From Liopterus haemorrhoidalis (lineage: Eukaryota > Arthropoda > Insecta > Coleoptera > Dytiscidae), in NCBI GenBank assembly GCA_963971575.1, contig OZ020611.1, forward strand, positions 205,014,743 through 205,078,742: a stretch of 64,000 bases of DNA, given 5' to 3'. A model generated the notes under the pieces. It was given only the letters and a program-made list of their open reading frames with translations. It did no database searches and was not told the DNA's origin. Made by a program: the position numbers and the translations under genes. Shown in pieces: positions 12,090-22,794 of the stretch; position 1 is the first letter of the stretch; each line of letters starts with the position of its first letter.

Positions 12090-12194
12090 AATTTATTATC
12101 CCTAATTAATCAGCAAGCCTGTAGCTGCAAACGTTAAATCGTCTGTACCTGCTACTTGACCGTTGAGCAAGGGCACTTCCCCTTCAATTCCTGC

Positions 12195-12421
12195 TTATGT
12201 CAAATAATTTGTGTAAAAATATTTATACAAATTACAGGTTCTGCTTAGCCGTTCGCAACCGGCTTTAAACTGTAGGTGCCTTTCTGTGTACGCTAAATGG
12301 ACGTAATACTGACCATATTGCTCCTGAATGTACATAGATTGAAAACATGGTCACGAAACCTGGAAACAGGTGGCCTTGGCTCATTTCGGGCTGTCGTGCC
12401 AATGATAATGATGATGATGAA
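12195..12421 (+). repeat. Non-LTR tail or SINE relic (TGATGA tail)
   Basis: A stretch ending in a GATAATGATGATGATGA tail, as in RTE-type 3' ends and their SINEs. Related fragments lie at about 15915-16005 (plus) and 32930-33123 (minus), sharing the TACATAGATTGAAAACATGG and CGGGCTGTCG segments. No coding capacity. Confidence 0.45.
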
Positions 12422-12678
12422 TTAATCAATGAGTATGCAAAACGACATATGTATATCGAGAACCCCCTTTATTATTCATTATAAAGAAAATTACAATAAT
12501 GTCTGTATTTTTTATTCTAAGATAAACAAAGTATATTTAAAACAGGTCTTTACTAAAACAAAATTTCCATTTTCGTAATTAGTTCTAATCACTTCCTTTT
12601 GTTTAACAAACCAAAAACTTATTAGCACATGCATTTAGATAACGCACAAAATTTTGAATAACTTAAAAAATTTGACAG

Positions 12679-12686
12679 TATAAAAG
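12679..12686 (+). promoter_or_regulatory. TATA box of WAP gene 1
   Basis: TATAAAAG, 74 bp upstream of the start codon, inside a block of about 250 bp conserved before all three WAP genes. The expected transcription start is near 12708. Confidence 0.75.
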
Positions 12687-12752
12687 CACTTGACTTTTTT
12701 GCCAAAGTATCACAAAATATTTGTCAATTCAGTTATTTACTTCAAGTCAACA

Positions 12753-12974
12753 ATGGCAAATCGTGTAGCATTGATTGTATTTTTGTGCTTGTGCACTGTT
12801 TTAATTGCAGAGGGGCAGTACAGACCAAAACCAGGATTGTGCCCAAGACAGACTGGATCAGGTGCTGGAATATGTGCGTTTCTGTGCAGAAATGACCAAC
12901 AATGTGCTGATGCGAAGAAATGCTGCCGTACTGCTTGCAGTGGAACAAGCTGCATGGATCCCATTTTTGTATAA
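12753..12974 (+). CDS. Secreted single-WAP-domain peptide, copy 1
   Basis: A 73-residue single-exon protein. Residues 1-21 are a signal peptide (basic start, hydrophobic L/V/I/C core, A-E-G end). The mature part is one whey acidic protein (four-disulfide core) domain with all eight cysteines at residues 30, 41, 45, 51, 57, 58, 62 and 67, beginning K-P-G-L-C-P and ending S-C-M-D-P. Single-WAP secreted peptides of arthropods act as protease inhibitors or antibacterial factors; which applies here cannot be told. The start is chosen for the signal peptide and its conservation in three paralogues; an upstream in-frame ATG at 12690 lies too close to the TATA box to be likely. AATAAA at 13006 gives a very short 3' UTR. 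Confidence 0.9.
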   Translation: MANRVALIVFLCLCTVLIAEGQYRPKPGLCPRQTGSGAGICAFLCRNDQQCADAKKCCRTACSGTSCMDPIFV

Positions 12975-13221
12975 GTAAGTTTTCCCTACTTTACAAAAAA
13001 ATATTAATAAATAACACTAGAAAGTAATCAATACGTTGCCTTAAGAAAGTTTTGTTTCAAATCTTTTGTGATTTTTAATAAAGAAGCTATAGGGGAAAAA
13101 TTAAATTTGGCAAATTTGCTTAGTATATCTAATGTGTTAAGCATTTTATTAAAACAAATGACGTGTCATTTTTTAGGGTTTTGTAGGTATGACCAAAAAA
13201 CCCTTATACCGTCATTTTGTC

Positions 13222-13479
<258 letters not shown>

Positions 13480-13956
13480 TCGGTAAAAATTGTAGCCAAA
13501 CGGCTAAACCTAGAGAGTTGAAATTTGGCATGCTTATACAACTCTTTGACCCGCATGTAGGAAAAATACTAAAACAGCTAAAAAACATACCCCCCTAAAA
13601 ATATAAACAAATATGTGCTCATCGAAAACAAAAATATTTTTTTTAAATTCTGAGTGGGGTATCAAATGAAAGCCCTTAGTACGTGGGTTAACGATCAAAT
13701 TTTTATTTTTGCAAAATAAATTATTTTGATCCGATTTTTGCCAAAATTGTGCAAAAAAAATTTTGTCCCACACCCTGTAGCCCAGATGGTTTAAATTAAA
13801 AATCTAAAAAAATTCTAAGTAATGTATATTGGTGTGAACCGAAATAGTACAACAGGAATTTTTGATCAGATTATGTTTTCGGAAAATAACGCATTTTTTG
13901 TGGATTTTGGTTCACAAAGTACAAAAGTTATACCAATGTAAGACACTCACATGCAA

Positions 13957-14034
13957 GGCGTGCGATAGCTTAATGGGTTAGAGCACTGGTGTCGTAAGCT
14001 GGAAAACGAAGGGTTTCGAGTTCGAGTACGGAGC
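13957..14034 (+). repeat. tRNA-like cassette inside R1 copy b (Thr-like)
   Basis: A-box-like TAGCTTAATGGG at 13966-13977, an anticodon-arm region around GGTGTCGTAAGC, and a B-box-like GTTCGAGTA at 14020-14028. The acceptor ends do not pair well, so it is tRNA-derived and not a working tRNA gene. R1 copies c and d have a different, Glu-like cassette at the same place. Confidence 0.55.
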
Positions 14035-14386
14035 GAATTTTATTTTTTCTGTTTTTTTTTTCATTTTTATTATGTTGAAATTATTTTGTCAAAATTCTAG
14101 TTATATTTTGACAAATGTTGTATTTAATTTTTAAGAGCGTAAATTTAATAACCAGTCTTATTATATGATTAACAGACGATAAATTATTTTCAAAATATCG
14201 TTCATTTTGCCGTGATTACTACAAAGTAAAATTTGTCCTACACACTCAGCATACCGCCTTCACTTATTATATACCTGCGAAACCCTGAAATGTGTGAATA
14301 TTCACACTTCACATCAATTTTTTAAAATTAATAACAATACTTATAAACACGTTCTAAGTAAAAAGTGGCATTAGATTCACTAGACA

Positions 14387-15161
14387 TAAGGTGACATACG
14401 TCTCGATTTTGCCGGGACAGTCCTGAATTTTCGCATTGCGTCCCGAATTTTTACTGAGGCAATATTTGTCCGAATTTTCCCGAATTTTAGAAAAGGTATT
14501 TATTTTCAATTTTTATTTTTAATATATTTCAACTACAATTATTTTTACAAAACTTGAACTAAAATAAAATCTACTGAAAGTGTATTTTCCTCGATAAACA
14601 ACTTTTGGACAAGAGACACGACTCAACTTGATGTAGACACATTAAAAGCAATATTACTGATTAAAGTAAATTATGATGTAAACTGCGGATTTTTATAAAA
14701 TGCTTCAAATCAAGAAACACCTACTCAAAAAGATCCATAGTTCGGAAAAATATGAAGAGTAATTTTAATGAATAAAGTTTGAAATCATTTTAAAAAAATA
14801 CTGCAATTTTAATAATGTTCCTTTTAATAAGTTAATTATCTGTTGGAAGTAAAAAATACCTACTCAAAAAGATCCACAGTTCGGAAAAATATAAAAAGTT
14901 TTCTACTGAGTAATTTTAATGAATAAATTTTGAATTCAATTAAAAAATACTGTGATTTTAATAATGTTCCTCTTAATAATATAAGTTAATTACATGTTAT
15001 TGGAAATTTTTATTTATTATAAGTAGTATTATTATTTATTGTATATAACTTGTATTTAAAAAAAATGAATTAAACAATTATGCTTGAAAAATTACGGAAG
15101 TACATAGACGGGGGGCTATGTACTTCCGTCCCGAATTTTGAACTAAAAATATGGTCACCTT
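14387..15161. mobile_element. hAT element remnant (TAAGGTGAC termini)
   Basis: A 775-bp element with TAAGGTGACATA and ATGGTCACCTTA ends and a perfect 8-bp target duplication ACTAGACA at 14379-14386 and 15162-15169. The block downstream of WAP gene 3 (near 28870) has the site without the element, confirming the insertion. A short plus-strand relic (about 14575-14695) matches the hAT dimerisation domain. It also holds two imperfect direct copies of about 110 bp (about 14720-14830 and 14850-14965). Confidence 0.85.
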
Positions 15162-15379
15162 ACTAGACATTGTGATAATTTTATCTAATTTAACCTAAGG
15201 CGTATCTCTTGTAGTTTTCGAAATCCCCGTAGAAGTTTATTTTATTTTATTTTTTTTGATTCCCACCGAATAAAATATTACGTTGTTAGTTAGAATATAC
15301 TCTTTATTAAAGTTCTAGCTTTGTAGTAGGATGTGAGGTTTTTTATTCGAAAAATATTTCCACCAAAGACAAGTATGTA

Positions 15380-15587
15380 CAGAGTGATTATTTAATGGCG
15401 AGACGACGTCATTGGAAGTTTTAATAATTTGCCGTTTCATACACATCGTAGCAGGCGATTATGCGCGCATGCGCATCATCTTTTTTCTTCATAATCAAAT
15501 TTTCTTCAAGGTTATTATAGCCATAGTATTCTCCTAGGAGGCACGTAAAATTCGGTGACGTCGTCTCGCCATTAAATAATCACTCTG
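15380..15587. mobile_element. Tc1/mariner-type MITE with 32-bp TIRs
   Basis: A 208-bp element with perfect 32-bp inverted ends beginning CAGAGTGATTATTTAATGGC, flanked by TA at 15378-15379 and 15588-15589. No coding capacity. The perfect termini suggest recent movement. Confidence 0.88.
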
Positions 15588-15589
15588 TA

Positions 15590-16134
15590 TATCTGGAACA
15601 ATATTTTCAGACAATTATTTGAAAAATAATGTTTGTCTGTTAATTTAAGTATTTAGTAGTTAAATTTAATACATTACATGAAAGATATATATTTTTATAA
15701 ACTGACCAATGTGCATTATTGCCAATTTGTTTAGATTATTAGACTTACCCTTAACTTTTGTGCCATACGGCAAAAAACAAACATTTTTCGGCATTTTTTT
15801 TTTTTGGGATCCTTTTGTTTGTTGGCTTATTGGCTGTCGTCTTTTTGTTCGTGTCGGCCTTTTGCCCAAGTCGGTCTTTTATGTACGTCAGTCTTTTTCC
15901 CTTGTCGGTCTTTCGTCCATGGATGTACACAGATTGAAAATATGGTCATGAAATCTAAAAACAAGGGTCTAGGCCCACCTCGGGCTGTCGCGCCTGATGA
16001 TGTTTATAAGATTTCAAATTTATTGTTTTTAAATAAAAGTTAATAATGAAAGCTTATAAAGTGTAGGTGGTTAATTAACCTTTAATGTAAATGCGAAAAA
16101 CAGTTACAAAAAATTCGGTACAAATCCTATAACC
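15590..16134. other. No gene seen; short degenerate repeats and SINE-tail relic
   Basis: Loose 15-20-bp repeats of the type GTCGGTCTTTTGCCC lie at about 15825-15920. A relic of the TGATGA-tailed repeat follows at 15915-16005. No supported gene. Confidence 0.45.
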
Positions 16135-16288
16135 CAGCGATTCCCTGTGCGCCGCCGCGCCACAGGGTGCCACGAAAATAATCCAATATTCTTTCAATTG
16201 CGTTAGTTAGACCAATGTTTTGACTTGGGGTGCCACGAAAAATTCTGTATTAAGGGCGCCGGGAACCGAAAAAGTTTGGGAACCCTTT
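16135..16288. mobile_element. hAT MITE, 154 bp
   Basis: Begins CAGCGATTCCC; the inner right part reads GTTTGGGAACCC, the usual inverted partner. An 8-bp target duplication CTATAACC lies at 16127-16134 and 16289-16296. GC-rich compared with its surroundings. Confidence 0.75.
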
Positions 16289-16386
16289 CTATAACCCTAT
16301 TAGGTCGGTTTTAAAATGTAAAAAAGAACGTACAAACGGTACAAAAAGAATTTTATAATCAGCTTATTAATTTTCCAATTCTCTAA

Positions 16387-16600
16387 GTTGCCGTGGCTCC
16401 ATGGTAAGACGGTTATCTACGGAGCCCAGCGACGCGGGTCCGAATCCCTACCCCTCCTACGGATTTTTATTTTTCGAAATTGTGCAGTCAGCTCTGGTGT
16501 TGACTCAACCTCAAGTATTTAATACTTAAAATGAGTACCTGTTTAGACAGAGCTAATTGGATCGATCAGAACGTCACACCGACCACGTAGCCTTCATATC
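16387..16600 (+). mobile_element. tRNA-derived SINE (family B)
   Basis: The head has an A-box-like TGGCTCCATGGTAAGACGG and a B box GGGTCCGAATCCC, followed by a body of about 130 bp. The tail and target duplication were not resolved because a hAT MITE begins at 16605. It is not a functional tRNA, since the acceptor arm does not close. Confidence 0.6.
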
Positions 16601-16740
16601 TATGCAGTGGCGGATTAACCCTTCGCCGGGCCCAAGACATTTTTGATTTACGGGCCCTCAACCTAGAGGCGTTCAAAGGGGAACGGGAAAGGGGAAGAGT
16701 TCGTTGGGCCCTGGAAAATTACGGGCCCAAGACAATTGTC

Positions 16741-17640
16741 TTTATACCGACAGTTAACATATATAAGGGAGGTATTGTGATCATACCGATTTTGACATTT
16801 CGAGATTTCGATGGATCTCCACGAATTGAGGTCCCTACATAACGTTTTGACTATTTTTAGCATGATGTCTGTCGATCTGTCTGTCTATTCGTCTGTCTGT
16901 CCGTCTGTCTGTCCGTCTGTCTGTGTACACGTACAGAGCAAATTAGGCTAAAAAGATTTTTATGAAACTGTATATTTAAGCTTTTGACATCAATGACACG
17001 AGTTGATCAACTTTTGGTAAAAATCGGTTGACTAGAAATGGGAGTTTACTCGTGTCGATTTTAAGATTTTTGCGAATATTTAACAGAAAAATATGTCGAA
17101 AAAATTTATTGAACAAAAGTTGCTATAAATGCAATAACTAATAACTTTTATTTGAAAGGTTATTTGATAAAACGAAAAAATTTGAAAAATTTTACAAAAA
17201 TATTTCGAAATTTTTTCATACTTACATTAAAACGTAACGTTAAAAGTAACGTTTCCATGGTCGTGATAAATAATATCTCTGTTAGAAAATATTAGGCCAA
17301 GTTATTTCTACTCTGCTGCTAAAATGTATTTTATACAAGTACTTTATGATGGCGGTCGGTCCTGTGCAGGGGCGCACACAGATTTTTGGCTTGGGGGGGG
17401 TCCAATTATACATAATTTTTATAAACACAGAGCAAAATTTCAATTTCAAGTGAAGAGCAAAAAAAAGATCCTCCTTTCTAAATTTTAAGTGAAGAGCAAA
17501 AAAAAAAAAGGTCCTCACTTCTAAATTTTAAGTGAAAAGCACAAAAAAAGTCCTCACTTCTCACAGTACGGGGGGGGTCCGGACCCCTTGGACCCCCCCC
17601 TTGTGTGCGCCCCTGGTCCTGTGGTGGCCACAGCTGATGT
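16741..17640 (+). mobile_element. R2 repeat copy b
   Basis: A plus-orientation R2 with a GTCT/GTCC tract at about 16868-16923. Near its 3' end lies GGCGGTCGGT (17351-17360). The terminal hairpin CTGTGG-TGG-CCACAG (17619-17633) is restored after the nested hAT MITE at 17367-17615. No coding capacity. Confidence 0.7.
17367..17615. mobile_element. hAT MITE (CAGGGGCGCACACA) with internal minisatellite
   Basis: Perfect 14-bp inverted ends CAGGGGCGCACACA/TGTGTGCGCCCCTG and a perfect 8-bp target duplication GTCCTGTG (17359-17366, 17616-17623). The interior is three units of about 45-50 bp containing AAGTGAAGAGCAAAAAAA and GGTCCTCAC. The same unit occurs in hAT MITEs with other termini. Confidence 0.9.
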
Positions 17641-17934
17641 TTTGTCTTTGCGAAAGTCCGCCACTGTATCAATGGCCGCCAGTCTAGAAACGAAGAACTT
17701 ACCATGTCTGCCCCTTGTACGCCTATCTAGGTGTTGGAAACCTGTTATTTATTATTTACATATTTTTATTTTTAGATTAACGTGATCTACGAAGAGGATG
17801 AGGATCTGACATGAACTTGGATATAATGAAAATAACTATATGGAAATATTGTTTTATCTTAATAATTAATCAAAAATGTAACAACAGTATATTCAAATAA
17901 AATACAGTTTACACCAAACATTGATTTGTTAGCA

Positions 17935-18062
17935 TTTTGTAGATATAACCAAGAAACCCTTATACACCATTATTTATGTGTCTATCTGTATGAATGCTAG
18001 ATATTGTGGCCAAACGACTGAACCTGAATAGTTGAAATTTGGCATGCATATACAACTCTTCG
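17935..18062 (-). repeat. R1-related relic
   Basis: Aligns with the microsatellite end of R1 (TTTTGTAGATATAACC, AAACCCTTATAC, GGCATGCATATACAACTC) but has diverged and ends in an A-run. Similar relics lie at 30838-30900, 31500-32005 and 33139-33690. Confidence 0.5.
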
Positions 18063-18149
18063 GCCCACAAAAAAAAAAAAAAAAAAACTGAGACATATAC
18101 AGACTGTCACTTGAAGAGTTACCAATTAAAAAGGCCGTTTTTTCGTCAA

Positions 18150-18366
18150 TTATGAATCTTTTTATTTCATATTTTAAGACATTGTTGAAAATAGATTTAA
18201 TGAAAACCATGTCACTGTTCGATATGAGTACTTATGGCGCAGATGATGGCATCAAATCTTCCAATAAAGGCATTGCACGCTGCACGAATGTGAGCCTGTG
18301 GAATTCCTTGCCATTCCCGACGAAGTGCTGACTTCAATATTTCCACACTTTCAAATTTTTTATTGA
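18150..18366 (-). pseudogene. Tc1/mariner-like transposase C-terminal fragment
   Basis: The minus strand encodes a typical Tc1/mariner C-terminus (R-R-E-W-Q-G-I-P-Q-A-H-I-R, then A-C-N-A-F-I-G-R) and a stop. It is fused directly to the 5' end of the plus-strand mariner at 18367. A near-identical fragment stands in the same relation to the mariner at 23527. Confidence 0.65.
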
Positions 18367-19638
18367 AACCTTTTATGTTTTTACAACCGACCACGAGAGG
18401 GCAATATTGAAATGTGTCATTACTATATTCGTAAAATTTGACATTTGTTATTGTAAAATCAGAGGCAGCTTATAAACTGACCGAGTAGTTTGTTGACAGC
18501 GTTTAAAAAAACAAGTTTGTGAAAAAATGGTTATTACTCATGAAGGTTTTCGTTGGATGATTTTTTACGATTTTAGTAAAGGCCAAACTCAATAACAATG
18601 AATAGCTTCGCTTTCGTTCAACTTTTGGTAATGAAGCACCATCAGAAAAAAACTGTTTACAATTGGTTTACAGAATTTCGTCGTGGTCGTGCGTCCTTCA
18701 GTGATGAATCTCATGAAGGTCGACCAAAATCGGTTGTGATTCAAAAAAATATCGATGCTGTGCGCAAAATAATTGAAGAATATCGATATGTGACTTACCG
18801 TGAGATAGAGGCATTCTTTGGCCTATCGCAGACTGCAATAAATTCGATTTTGCATTAACATTTAGCTGTGAAAAAGATCTGTTCCCGATGGATTCCGCAT
18901 AATTTGATCGAAGCTCAAAAAAGGCTCGTGTTGATTGGTTTAAGGGAATTCTAAAAAAAATCAATCTGGGCACTGCAAAATCCGTATACAACATCGTTAC
19001 AGGTGACGAAACTTGGTTTTATTCATATGAACCGGAAACTAAGCAACAATCCACTGTTTGGGTGTTCAAAGATGAACCGAAACCCACAAAAGTTGTCTGT
19101 CCACGAAGTACTTCCAAGAAAATGATCGCTTGTTTTTTCGGTTGTACTGGACATGTCGCAACTATTCCTGTAGAGTATCAGAGAACAGTTAATGCTGAAT
19201 AGTATATAACAATTTATTTGCCAGAAATCATCGACAAAATCAGGAAAAACAACCAAAAACGTCACATCATTCTCCTTCATGACAATGCAAGCTACCACAT
19301 AGAACATCAAACAATTGATTATTTGATGGAGAAAACCAATCGAATATTAATGTCTCATTGCCCGTATTCACCTGATTTATTCCCTAACAACTTTTTTTTG
19401 TTTCCCAATCTCAAACAAAAAATGGGTAGCGATCATCACCTCAAAAAGCCGTTGAAGCCTTCGAAAACAATGTTTTTGTGATACCAACTTTAGAGTGGAA
19501 AAAATGATTCGAGAATTGATTTGAACGCATGCAAAAGTATATAAATCTTAAAGGCGAATATTTTGAAAAGTAATAATACAGTTAGATCCAAAAAAAATTC
19601 TTTCTTAGTTTTTATAAAAACTTAAAAGGTAGCCCTCG
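18367..19638 (+). pseudogene. mariner copy A, inactive transposase
   Basis: A mariner with its first ITR bases missing on the left and an intact right ITR (GGTAGCCCTCG, 19628-19638). The transposase begins at the ATG at 18527 and shifts frame by about 18590. It continues through the paired HTH region (18598-18858) to the catalytic part: G-D-E-T-W (first Asp), H-D-N-A-S-Y-H (second) and Y-S-P-D-L-F-P-N (third, DD34D). Several stops and frameshifts break it, including a stop near 19199. It is about 90 per cent similar by eye to copy B. Confidence 0.85.
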
Positions 19639-19748
19639 TATCTGACTTTATTATATCGTCAAATAGAGTCATTCAAATCAAAATCGTGTAAAAAAGTATG
19701 TGTAAAAACAAATGTAAGTATACCTATAGGTGGTTTCTTTGGTTTAGG

Positions 19749-20060
19749 CTAGGGCTGTCATACACCGGGACATGTCCCGGTTTTGATGTCTGTGTCCCAG
19801 TGACCCTGTCCAAGAATCATTTGTATCGGTCGATTTAAAATTTACGCATATTAAAACATTTTTTTCCGATAATATTGTACAGATAATATTGTACCGATAA
19901 ACATGGTCAGATTAGCGCAATTCGCTTTCTATTGACACAGTTAAAAGCATAATTCAATGTGTTTTAAATTATAAAAGGTCATGCATTGAATTCTATAATT
20001 ATATAAAAGGCAAAAAAGAGCTGCTTCAAAAACCGAAAACTTCGGAAAAGTATGATTGCG
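19749..20060 (+). pseudogene. hAT relic
   Basis: Begins with a CTGTCATACACCGGGACATG-type sequence and contains a short plus-strand piece (about 19935-20060) resembling the end of the hAT dimerisation region (I-D-T-V-K-S-I-I-Q-C-V-L-N). Stops interrupt it. No target duplication found. Confidence 0.4.
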
Positions 20061-20345
20061 CAAAGAAGAGCGATGATAATGAAGTCGCCGAAGCCAGGGA
20101 AGGGGAGAGTGAAGGAAAGAGAAGAATAAGGTAAGTAATAAGAGAAAGGTAAGGTTCTATTTGGTTTTATTAAATTGACTCGCCCATTGATTTATGTATA
20201 TTATATTATTTTAGATTTGGTACAGACTAGAGATGGGAATTTCGGCTCAGTTTGCGGAACCGGATCAGTGGAGGTCGTTCAGTTTGTTGAGCCGGTTCAT
20301 TGATCCGGATCAGTGATCCGGTTAAGTAAACATGTTTCCGAGACA

Positions 20346-20590
20346 CAGGTCGGTCGTTAGTTCGTAGGTAGGACGTCACTTAGAGCCGGTTCTTGCTTAG
20401 ACCCGGTCAGTTGTCGGTCGTTCGCTCGGAGTTAGAACGTCGCTAAGAGCCGGCTCTTGCTTAGACCCGGTCAGTTGTCGGTCGTTCGCTCGTAGGTAGA
20501 ACGTCACTTAGTGCCGGCTCTTGCTTAGACCCGGTCAGTTGTCGGTCGTTCGCTCGTAGGTAGAACGTCGCTTAGCCCCGGTTCTTATCT
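20346..20590. repeat. 64-bp tandem repeat, about 3.7 units
   Basis: Units of 64 bp contain TCTTGCTTAGACCCGG, CAGTTGTCGGTCGTTCGCTC and GTAGAACGTC. Starts of TCTTGC at 20391, 20455 and 20519 fix the period. It is GC-rich against an AT-rich background. The repeat sits inside a larger stretch (about 20225-20880) with GATCCGG-type palindromes that may be a hAT-like MITE. Confidence 0.85.
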
Positions 20591-20883
20591 AAAATTTTTG
20601 AAACAAACAATTCACTTTATGTAGCTACTGTAATTTAAACCAGATGTGTTAAGTTTATGGCGATGTTCATTGCCCTTATAAATCGGACATCTGGGATTTG
20701 GGCAATATTTTTAATATTTTTATATAGTATGGTTGTAAGAAAATACAGACTAAGCCTATTAGTTTCAAATAAACTGCCCTACAAATTGATGACAAAATAC
20801 ACTTTATGATAATACATTACAAGCCGAATTCTCGCGAAGTTCAACATGACATCGATCCAGATCTGGATCACTCCGGTCACTGA

Positions 20884-21952
20884 AATTGATGTGAAGTGTG
20901 AATTTTCACACATTTCAGGGTTTTGCAGGTATTTAGTAAGTGAATGATGATTATTTGGGATGCCAAAACAAATTTTATATTAAAATATTTTTTTTTTTGT
21001 TAATTTTAATTCGATCGCCTAATACCATTATTTAGGTTTCTAAATATGTGCAGTATTTTGTTTTTTTTATATAGCAAGGTTCATTAAGAATTTTAAAAAT
21101 TGCGCCTATGGCTTCCATTGGTTGTTATAAGCGCCACCCCTCTGATTTCCTGTACATTGAAACAGAATTAAATTATAATTTAAACAATTTCCACTGGTTA
21201 TTAAATTTACGCTATTAAAAATTAAATGCAACATTTGCCAAAATATATCTAAAATTTTGAAAAAATAATTTAAACAATATAAAAATTAAAAAAAAAAAAC
21301 AAAAAATAATATTGTCTCTTCTTGCAAGGTTCGATCCCTTTCGGATCGAGTTAGTTGGGTGAAAAGTCAGCGTCATAACCACTAGACGAGCATACACCTT
21401 GTAGTGTAGCGTGTTACAAAGCTATAACTTGTGTACATTATTAGCCAAAAAACACAAAAAATGCGTTTTTTTCCAAAAACATAATCTGATCAAAAATTCC
21501 TGTTGTACTATTCCGGTTCACACCAATGTACATTACTTAGAATTTTTTGAGATTTTTCTTTTAAACCCTCTGGGCTACAGGGTGTGGGACAAAAATTTTT
21601 TTGCACAATTTTGGCAATAATCGCTTCAAAATAATTTATTTTGCAAAAATAAATTTTTTATCTTTAATCCACGTACCAAGCTTTCATTTGATACCCTACT
21701 CAGAATTATAAAACCATATTTTTTTTTTTTTTCGATGAGCACATATTTGTTTATATTTTTAGGGGGATATGTTTTTTAGATGTTTTAGTATTTTTCCTAT
21801 GTGCGGGTCAAAGAGTTGTATAAGCATGCCAAATTTCAACTCTCTAGGTTTAGCCGTTTGGCTACAATTTTTACCGAACAGACAGACAGACAGTCAAACA
21901 GACGACAAAATGACCGTATAAGGGTTTTTTGGTCATACCTACAAAATCCTAA
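20884..21952 (-). mobile_element. R1 repeat copy c
   Basis: Reversed relative to copy b. The hairpin GTGTGAA-TT-TTCACAC and AGGGTTTTGCAGGTAT lie on the left, ATACCTACAAAATCCT on the right. It has a short GACA tract and a Glu-like tRNA cassette on the minus strand at about 21322-21400. It lies directly upstream of the conserved 5' block of WAP gene 2. Confidence 0.68.
21322..21400 (-). repeat. tRNA-like cassette inside R1 copy c (Glu-like)
   Basis: On the minus strand: A-box-like GTCTAGTGGTTATGACG, a C-T-T-T-T-C-A-C-C anticodon-arm pattern as in tRNA-Glu(UUC), and a B box GATCGAACC (complement at 21328-21336). The T arm carries extra bases, so it is not a functional tRNA. R1 copy d carries the same cassette at about 25908-25985. 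Confidence 0.5.
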
Positions 21953-22314
21953 TTAGCAAGTGACAACTTGAAAAAATTTAAATTCCATTTGGTTCGCCTA
22001 AAGGTTTGAAATAGCCTATATATTGAATTTATTATCCCTAATTAATCAATGTAGGTATGTGCAAAATGTCATTAATATGTATGTACATATATCGATAACC
22101 GCAGTTATTATTTATTATAAGGAAAATTAAAATAAAGTCTTTATTTTTTATTTTAAGATAAACAAAGTATATTTAAAATAGGTATTTACTAAAAGAAAAT
22201 TTCCATATTTGTAATTAGTTCTAATCACTTCCTTTTGTTTAACTAACTAAAAACTTGTTAGCACATGAATTTAGATAATGCACGGAATAGCGAATAACTT
22301 AAAAAATTTGACAG

Positions 22315-22322
22315 TATAAAAG
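22315..22322 (+). promoter_or_regulatory. TATA box of WAP gene 2
   Basis: TATAAAAG, 74 bp before the start codon, the same spacing as WAP gene 1. Confidence 0.75.
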
Positions 22323-22388
22323 CACTTGATTTTTTTACCAAAGTATCACAAAATATTTGTCAATTCAGTTATTTACTTCAAGTCAACA

Positions 22389-22607
22389 ATGGCAAATCGT
22401 GTAGCTTTGATCGTACTTTTGTGCTTGTGCACTCTTTTGATTGCAGACGGGCAGGACAGATCTAAACCAGGTTTGTGCCCAAGACAGACTGGATCAAGTA
22501 CTGAAATAACTACATTTACGTGCAGATATGACCAACAGTGTCCTGGTTGGATGAAATGCTGCTCTACTATATTCGGTGGATGGAAAACCTGCATGGACCC
22601 CATTTAA
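22389..22607 (+). CDS. Secreted WAP-like peptide, copy 2, six cysteines
   Basis: A 72-residue paralogue of the WAP peptides at 12753 and 28342, with the same signal peptide (residues 1-21) and the K-P-G-L-C-P start of the domain. It keeps cysteines 30, 45, 51, 57, 58 and 68 but lacks two: position 41 is Thr and position 62 is Phe. These are WAP cysteines 2 and 7, which form one disulfide in known WAP structures, so a whole bridge was lost. One residue is added between cysteines 7 and 8, and the C-terminus is two residues shorter. The frame and promoter are intact, so it is more likely a diverged gene than a pseudogene. Confidence 0.82.
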   Translation: MANRVALIVLLCLCTLLIADGQDRSKPGLCPRQTGSSTEITTFTCRYDQQCPGWMKCCSTIFGGWKTCMDPI

Positions 22608-22794
22608 GTAAGTTTTCCCTACTTTTCAAAAAAATATTAATAAATAACACTGGAAAGTAATCAATTGTTGCCTTAAGAAAGTTTTGTTTAAAATTTTTTA
22701 TGATTTTTAATAAAGAATTTGGCAAATTTCAGATATTTGCTTATTATATCTAATATGTTATGCATTTTATTAAAACAAATGACGTGTCATTTTT

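Larger units (their letters stand above)
16605..17666. mobile_element. hAT MITE (CAGTGGCGGA) with nested R2
   Basis: Ends CAGTGGCGGA and TCCGCCACTG are inverted. Flanks TATCTATG (16597-16604) and TATCAATG (17667-17674) match at 7 of 8 bases. An R2 copy sits inside it and a second hAT MITE sits inside the R2, a three-level nest. Confidence 0.75.

Noticed and set aside
13957..14034. Possible tRNA-Thr gene
   Set aside because: The cloverleaf is incomplete and it lies inside an R1 repeat at the place where other copies carry other tRNA-like pieces.
15666..16043. Overlapping frames of 67-80 codons
   Set aside because: Formed by short degenerate repeats; no domain and no splice context.
16387..16470. 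Possible tRNA gene
   Set aside because: A and B boxes are present but the acceptor arm does not pair, and SINE body sequence follows; called a SINE.
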